A DNA stretch of 64,000 bases from Cryptomeria japonica. Taxonomy: Eukaryota > Streptophyta > Pinopsida > Cupressales > Cupressaceae. A program made the position numbers and the translations under genes. The stretch spans positions 189,626,270-189,690,269 of the forward strand of contig NC_081415.1 of assembly GCF_030272615.1 (NCBI RefSeq). The letters are read 5' to 3'. The notes beneath the pieces are model-generated. The model was not told the origin of the DNA, searched no databases, and saw only the letters and a program-made list of their open reading frames with translations. The first letter of the stretch is position 1, and each line of letters opens with the position of its first letter. Below are positions 57,557 to 64,000 of the stretch, in pieces.

Positions 57557-58359
57557 TACAAAAATAGCATCTGCTAATGCCTGATGATAGTTCTGGCTAA
57601 TCTCAAATGTCTGCTCTTCACTAGTCTCTTCTCAACACACCACACTGAAAGATGAATTTACTTGTTCACACATACACCACTCTTTGATAATGTAGACTCA
57701 ACACCTATCACCTAAATTACATGAATATTACAACCATTTATATAGATCATCAACCTTGACTACAAGGTTGACCAAACACATATCACCTAATTATAAAATT
57801 ATATCACCCGATACATAAATCAACCATCAGACCAACACAATGCCATAGACAACATAGCATGGACCTAAGTCAACTCCTCAAACATGCACCACCACCGGAA
57901 ATCTCTCTAAGAACAACTGTAACATGTTACACCCCCAAAACATCATATAACATGAAGAATATCACCGAACCATGAAGATCATCAAGAAATCGCACAATAA
58001 TCAAGGTAGACCACCAAGACAAATAGGACATGATTAGGAAACACCAACAAGCATGTTATAACCATCCACAATAGTTGCACCTACACCACTTATGAAAATA
58101 TTCATCGATCAACACACTAATGTTCAAGAACACTCAATAGTAGCAACTTAGATAAGAAAGATAGCTTCTGAAGCACCAAATCATGAACCACTTGAAATGA
58201 AGATAAACACGGACATCCAATACATTCTTCCAAAACCAAACTTTGCCAACCACTAAATAGAAAGACCAAAACCTCAAATGCAATCACCGGATCACCATAA
58301 CACAAGAATATGTTGACATCAATGAGAAAAACATATCCTAGCAATTGCAATGTCCAACA
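57557..58359 (-). repeat. Copia C 3' LTR, right part
   Basis: Continues the LTR interrupted at 49264. Contains TTGACATCAATG (58313-58324) and ends CCAACA (58354-58359) directly before the PPT. Confidence 0.82.
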
Positions 58360-58385
58360 ATCTCCCCCTTTTGCATTGATGGCAA
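58360..58385 (-). promoter_or_regulatory. Copia C polypurine tract block
   Basis: Minus strand AAAAGGGGGAGAT next to U3 and CATTGATGGCAA (58374-58385), complementary at 11 of 12 positions to 58313-58324. Sequence 58386-58683 is 3' untranslated. Confidence 0.83.
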
Positions 58386-58683
58386 CATATAAATGTGAAA
58401 AACAATCAATGCAAAGGAATAAATCAACACCAACAAGCTACAAAAAAATCCCCCTATGATTATGCACACAAAGCTCCAAAGATAAAGTAGTTTTTCACAT
58501 GCTTCTCTCCCTCTTTAACATCAATGCCAAAGATATAAAATGATCAAGCTTCTCTCCCCCAAACAACATAGTCACAACTCTAAACATCTCACTAACTACT
58601 CTAGTTGAGTAGCACCATCAACTCATCAACCCAGATAAAGAGATAAGACCGTGAATTCCATGAATTGATGCATCTCAATGCAC

Positions 58684-61600
58684 CTAGTTCTCATCAAGAG
58701 GGGAAGTGACTCCTAATTTGTCTCTCAAATGCACAAATGTATCTGCAGGCAAAGGCTTAGTGAAAATATCTACAATCTGATCTTTTGTAGATACATACTC
58801 CAATTTTACTTCTTCATCGCTAACTTTCTTCCTCAAGAAATGATACTTAATTGATATATGCTTTATTTTAGAATGTAGCACTAGATTCTTGGAAATATTA
58901 ATAGCACTTGAATTGTCACAATAAATAATAGTAGGATCATCATACACAACTCTAATGTCTTTCAACATCTATTTCATTGAAACTACTTGAGTGCAATTTG
59001 TAGCGGCAACAATATATTTAGCTTCAGTAGTAGATAGAGATATAACATCTTGTTTCTTTCCCACCCATGACACCAACTTCTTCCCCAAAAAGAAAGCTCC
59101 ACCAATAGTGCTCTTCTGATCATCTACATCACCTGCCTAATCAACATCAGTATAGGCACATAGCATATAGTCATCATTCTTTGGATACCACAATCAATAG
59201 TCTACAGTTCCCTTCAAGTATTTAAAAATTTGTTTAACATCAGTAACATGAGTCTCTTTAGGATCAACTTGAAATCTAGCATAAAGAAACACAACTTGCA
59301 TAATATTCAGTCTAGTCTGAGTTAGGTACAACAATCCACCAACATAGATCTATACAATGTTTGATTCACTTTCTTAGATTCATCATTCTTAGACAACTTG
59401 CATCTAGTCACCATAGGAGTTCCAATAGGTTTAGTATTAGCTAACCCAAATTTCTTCAACAATTCCTTCTCATATTTAGATTGAGAAATGAAAATACCTT
59501 TACCGGTCTGAGTAATCTGCAATCCTAAGAAGAATTTAATCTCACCTATCATAGACATCTCAAATTCCTTTTGCATATCATCAACAAACTCCATACTCAA
59601 ATCATCATCTCCTTAAAAATAATGTTATCCACAAATACTTCAACAATCAAAATGTTATCATTCTCAACCTTAAAGTATAAGTTACTATCAACAGGACGTT
59701 TACAAAACCCCAAATTCATCAAATACTTATCTAATCTTTCAAACCATGCTCTAGGGGCTTGCTTTAGTCCATGCAGTGATTTCTTCAATCTATATACCAT
59801 GTCTCCTTCATTTGATAAAGAAATTTCTTCCAGTTTATCAATGTAGACTTCCTCCTCAAGATCACCATTTAAAAGGCTGACTTGACATCCATCTAATAAA
59901 CTTTGAAATTCTTGTAATCAGCATAAGCTAGCAATAGTCTAACAGCTTCAATTCTAGCTACAAGAGATAAATTTTCTTCATAATCAATACCTTCCATCTG
60001 ATAAATTCCCTTACATACCAACCTTGCTTTGTTTCTTACCACTTCACTAGATTCATTAAGTTTATTTTGGAACACCCATTTAGTGAAATTCACATTTTTG
60101 TCTTTACGTCTTAGAACAAGCTCCCAAGTGTTACTCTTTTTAATCTGATCCAACTCCTCCTTCATAGCTTTTATCCAATTCTCATCCTTACATTCTTCAA
60201 CAAAATCTTTAGGTTCAATCTTAGAAATCAGACATATCTCTTTAGCAGCAAGTCTTCTCCTAGTCATCATGCCCTTGTTCTTATCACAAATAATTTGATT
60301 CTCAGATATTCAATTTTACATACCTCAAAGTCTTTAGATTATTCTAATTCTCGGGCTCTTGAAGTCCTTCATCGATAGCAGCAATATCCAGATTAATTGT
60401 CTCTACAAAATTAATCTGCTTCAAGATCTCAATCTGTGCAAGCTTAGATAAAATATCTTGTTCATCAATCTCATATCTGCATGCTTTAATCTTCTTATCA
60501 AAATATTCATCAACTTTTACATTTGCACTTTCTACTATCTTCTTCAACCTCTTATTGTAACATTGGTAGTCCTTTCTTTTAGTAGAATATCCTAAGAAGA
60601 TTCCTTCATCGTATCTTGCATAAAACTTTCCTATATCCTCATCTCTTTTTATATAACATTTTCTTCCAAACACTTTGAAATATCTAATTGTGGGAACATG
60701 ACCAAACCATAGCTCATAAGGAGTCTTACTAGAATCACCTTTTATATGCACCAGGTTGAATGTTTAAACAACAGTGCTAACGAATTCCTTCTAAAAGGTT
60801 TGTGCAACATTTCCTTCTATTAACATCATTCTAGAACAATCCAAGATTGTTTTATTCTTCCTTTCAACAACTCCATTATGTTGAGGAGTTCTAGGAGCAA
60901 ATAATTGCCATCTAATTACATTCCTCTCAAAAAATGTATCAACCTCACTAAATGTGAATTCTCCTCCTCTATCAAATCTTAAACACTTTAGCTTCAACAC
61001 TATCTCAGTCTCCACCTTTTCTTTGACTATCTTGAATTTCTCCAATGCTTAAAATTTCTCCCTTAGAAAAGTCACCCGCGTCATTCTAGAGTAATCATCA
61101 CTTAGCAACATGAAATACTTGTCACCATGCATGCTTCTCACTCTAGTAGGACCACACAAGTTAGTATGCACGAGATCTAACAATCCATTAGATGTATATA
61201 ATTTTATTTTAAATGACGTTCTTGTTTGCTTCTCCATCTGACATTATTTGCATGTCGGATTAGAGGGCTTCACAATATTAGGAAAATCTCTAACAGCTTG
61301 AGTAGAAGCTATCTTACCATACAATCAAAGTTAACAAGACACATTCTCCTATTACACAACGAACTTTCATCTATTTGAGAAATCAAACAACTTTTCTCAC
61401 CAACATTCAAATGAAAGATATTACCTTTAGTTTTAGTCCCTATTGCAATCTCTACACTAGAGGCATTCAGGATCTTGCATTTTTCAATCTTGAATTGCAA
61501 ATCATATCCCTTGTCAACCATCTATCCAACACTCATAAGATTATTCTTTAATCCTTCAACATATAAGACATCATCAGTTTTATTCTTACCATCAAAAGAT

Positions 61601-61836
61601 ATAGAACCTCTACCACAAGTCACACAAGCTTTATCATCTCCAAATATTACTATACCCACATCATACCTTTCCATACTCACAAATTTACTTTTATCACCTA
61701 TCATATGATGTGAATAACTATTGTCAATTACCCATTCATCTTTCTCTTCAATCTTAGCTGCCAAAGCTTTCTCCTCAACAATGTAGCTTGTAGGATTCAT
61801 TGGTACTGGATCATCTTCTTTGGTATCAATAAACAC
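58684..61836 (-). pseudogene. Copia C pol: protease, integrase, RT and RNase H
   Basis: Protease position reads VIDNSYSHHM (the DSG triad is altered, about 61730). Pre-integrase IVIFGDDKACVTCGRG and YVEGLKNNLMSVG (61522-61640), then integrase LLDLVHTNLCGPT and LLSDDYSRMTRV (61049-61237), CLRFDRGGEF and PQHNGVVERKN (60791-61045), KTPYELWFGH and FGRKCYIKRDE (60344-60751). [27 protein letters not shown] and VFVDNIIF, where the second catalytic Asp is Asn (59597-59800), then IKFFLGLQITQ. RNase H: IYCDNSSAINISKN...DIFTKPLP (58684-58968). Frames change at about 59600, 59880 and 60320. Confidence 0.87.
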
Positions 61837-61847
61837 AAACTCATCTC

Positions 61848-62427
61848 CTAAATTCCCATTTCTGACTCTTTGTCTGTCACACCTTCATCAGCAACATAAT
61901 AGCATCTCTTCTTATTTTTGGACTTTTGGAAGGGCTTGTAGAGCTTATCATGCTTATTCATATCTATCATACTTGTCAAATCTATCATTTCTTTCATGTT
62001 TATCATACCTAGACATTCTTTTAGGACACTTAGAAGCAAAATGTCATATTTTATTATAAGAGAAACATTTCAAAGGTAACTTCCCATCATACTTACCGGC
62101 TCCCTTAGGCAATCTCTAGGAAATAAGTTCTTCAAGCTCATCCAAATTTTTCTCATGTTCTTCCATCTCTCTCATCTCTCTTTTATATCTTGAAGTCCTA
62201 GATGAACTCTCTCCTAGATCATATAGATGCTTTAAATAAAATCTCAGATTTACCATGTGATTCTCCAAACTCGCTCAACTCAAATGCAGCTAGCTTACCA
62301 ACCAACATATCTCTTGTCACAATAGTCACACTCTGGATCTCATCAATTGTAGAAACTTTAGCTTTATAAGGAGAAGGCAAGGATATCAATACCTTAGTAA
62401 CAATATCATCTTCCTCAAGAGTTTCAC
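61848..62427 (-). pseudogene. Copia C gag, truncated 5' part
   Basis: Residual UBN2-like reading ETLEEDDIVTKVLISLP and MLVGKLAAFELSEFG (62219-62427), a charged stretch, and a degraded knuckle CFSYNKI...HFASKCP with a TGA at the Gly position (about 62035-62075). The first part of gag is cut off by the LTR beginning at 62428. Confidence 0.8.
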
Positions 62428-64000
62428 TGTAATGCCTCGCTAGGAACCCTAAAGAAAAACAACACAACTAGGAAACTAAAGGGTGAAATATTTTTTTTTT
62501 AAAGATTAAGTGCATTAAATATAACAATAGCATGTTTAATAACACAACAGAAGTCTAACACATGATTTCCTAAGGGTTACCAATGAAGATTAAATTCACA
62601 GATTATATTAACACCATGGTTAATCCAATTTTCCATCCAATTAGGAAAATTAAATGCTTAAGATTAAAACTACACATACACCTGAATTCCATAATGAAAG
62701 AATCAAAGTATTCCAATACATTTACTTATCCATAAACCATCATATATGAAAGATCAAAGCAACTGAATTAACACACATTCCACTAACATAATATTACAAT
62801 ATCCATAAATACATGACTTCCAAAAATACCACAGAATCCAAAAGTTACAATATCAAGGTTACATAAAAGTTTGATACAATGAGCACAAGGTCTCAATTGA
62901 ATAATGATCATGAACATGAGCTGGTACATGAACCACAAACCAAGAAACACTAGTGAAGCCTTTCCTCACCTAAAGATACAATCCAAAACATCAGATGGGA
63001 AGTGGCACTACCACCCGACCATGTGATCCCAAAATAGAACCACCCCACCATGCTAGGAGAAAGTAGAAGACCCTCAAGCAAGAAAAATAAGACAAGTACA
63101 AAAGAACTACATGACTCTGCAAACATCCATGTGACTCAACTCAAAAAAACTAGTGACTCTAAGGAAAGAGTGTCATCGCATTGCTTATTCTGGTTACCTT
63201 GGTAGGCCTCCATAGGTCCTAGCCACCATCCTGGGTTATCTTGGTAACCTCTCCTAAACCTATGACTCCATATAAGCCTCATGCGGACCCTACAAATCCT
63301 TTCATGAAGACAAGCTGACAGGTTTGCCATTCCAGGCCTTCTCACCACATCCTGAGCCTATACAAGTACTCAACCATGTGCGAAGTACATTATCTTAATT
63401 AATATTTAATCTACCCACCCCCTAATCAAATATTAGGCTATCACTTCTTAATTGACTTTCGAGGGGTTATCCTGACATCCACTTTGGGTGCAGCTCCCAC
63501 TCGAAATCCACTCTCTCTCATAGGACACTAACAGGAAAGGTCTCTCTATGAGAACTCTATGGTGAAACTGACAGCCATATCTAATCTTGACAAACCACAG
63601 GTGAAGGATAAACAATCACTAACCTAGGATTGACCATTTGGAACAAAACACACAATGGCTCATATCAACAAGGTTATACAACAACACCTAACCAAGGGAT
63701 TATAACAACATATGACATAATGACAACTCAAGCAGAATTGCAACGAAATTAATCTTGACTACAAATACCATTTACACAAGATCCTAATACAGACAATCTT
63801 TTCTTTAAACAACCAAAAGCATAAAATTCTTGAAATTGAAGATTTTTCCAGAACATAAGAAAATGCACCTATATTAATACAAAGAAATCAATGTTGTCAA
63901 TTTTCCAATAAGGTTAAATAAAATCGCATTAAAATTAACCCCCTAATGTATTTCCAAGCATAAATATAGAATCTTAAATTATAAGCTTTTCTAAAAATAG
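62428..64000 (+). mobile_element. LTR of an unrelated element, running off the window end
   Basis: Starts abruptly in Copia C gag with TGTAATGCCTCGCTAGG, a TGTAAYGCC-type LTR start. The following 1.57 kb has no supported ORF; the short frame at 63136-63348 has no recognisable motif. The strand is uncertain. If it is an LTR, the flank TTCAC (62423-62427) should be repeated beyond the other end of the element, outside this window. Confidence 0.5.

Larger units (their letters stand above)
48876..62427 (-). mobile_element. Copia C: Ty1/copia element, split by element B and cut by a later LTR
   Basis: 3' LTR 48876-49264 plus 57557-58359, PPT at 58360, then RNase H, RT, integrase, protease and gag to 62427, where an unrelated LTR begins. 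The 5' end of gag, the PBS and 5' LTR are absent from the window. It shares PPT, LTR boxes and protein motifs with Copia-1 but is more decayed: protease DSG is changed and the RT motif reads FVDN. Confidence 0.88.

Noticed and set aside
63136-63348. 70-codon minus frame as a small gene
   Set aside because: No motif, no relatives in the window, and it lies in a probable LTR.

Overview
This looks like intergenic DNA from a large, repeat-rich land-plant nuclear genome. The plant evidence is strong: Ty1/copia and Ty3/gypsy elements primed by initiator-Met tRNA, a plant-type L1 with a DUF4283-like ORF1 and an RNase H, AT-rich composition, and heavy decay of CAG/CAA codons to stops. A gymnosperm, probably a conifer, is my guess from the deep nesting and decay; the sequence does not prove it. 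I see no intact host gene, tRNA, rRNA or CRISPR array. Almost all the coding potential is retrotransposon-derived and broken.

Layout, left to right. An LTR fragment (1-655). Element A (1078-14476, minus), an LTR retrotransposon with no pol whose 5' LTR was split by Copia-1 (6975-13690, minus; TSD AGGAT). A plus-oriented LTR (about 14572-16787). A copia integrase scrap (16788-17004). A plus-strand L1 (about 17005-33735) broken by a Ty3/gypsy element, Gypsy-G (19825-27498; TSD TGTGG), and by solo LTR S2 (32277-33497; TSD CTCAA). Copia F (minus; pieces 33736-34377 and 42070-44598) interrupted by solo LTR S1 (34378-42069; TSD TCCTC), which is itself split by Copia E (34499-40826; TSD TAAAT). A patchwork of old LINE and gypsy scraps (44599-48875). 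Copia C (48876-62427, minus), whose 3' LTR was split by element B (49265-57551, minus), with solo LTR S3 (53863-54324) inside B. Finally an LTR (62428 to the window end) that cuts Copia C's gag.

The most unusual content is in elements A and B. They are distinct LTR families, but both have a copia-type PBS and PPT and the same two-ORF layout with no protease, integrase, reverse transcriptase or RNase H. ORF1 is a coiled coil followed by three or four zinc knuckles, with no recognisable copia capsid domain. ORF2 (about 1,100 codons) has a conserved N-terminal domain and a long charged coiled-coil tail. They presumably borrow enzymes from copia relatives such as Copia-1, whose PBS, PPT and LTR boxes match theirs. 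The L1 carries an extra third ORF of about 530 codons between RNase H and its 3' end; its N-terminal half resembles the domain in ORF2 of A and B. One accessory protein family may therefore serve both LTR and non-LTR retrotransposons here.

The LTRs, otherwise divergent, share three boxes: a C-run box near the U5 end, a GTGGG/CCCAC hairpin with a compensatory change in element B, and an inverted repeat around the PPT/U3 junction. Boundaries were set by hand from LTR ends and target-site duplications; domain names come from reading motifs, not from database searches.
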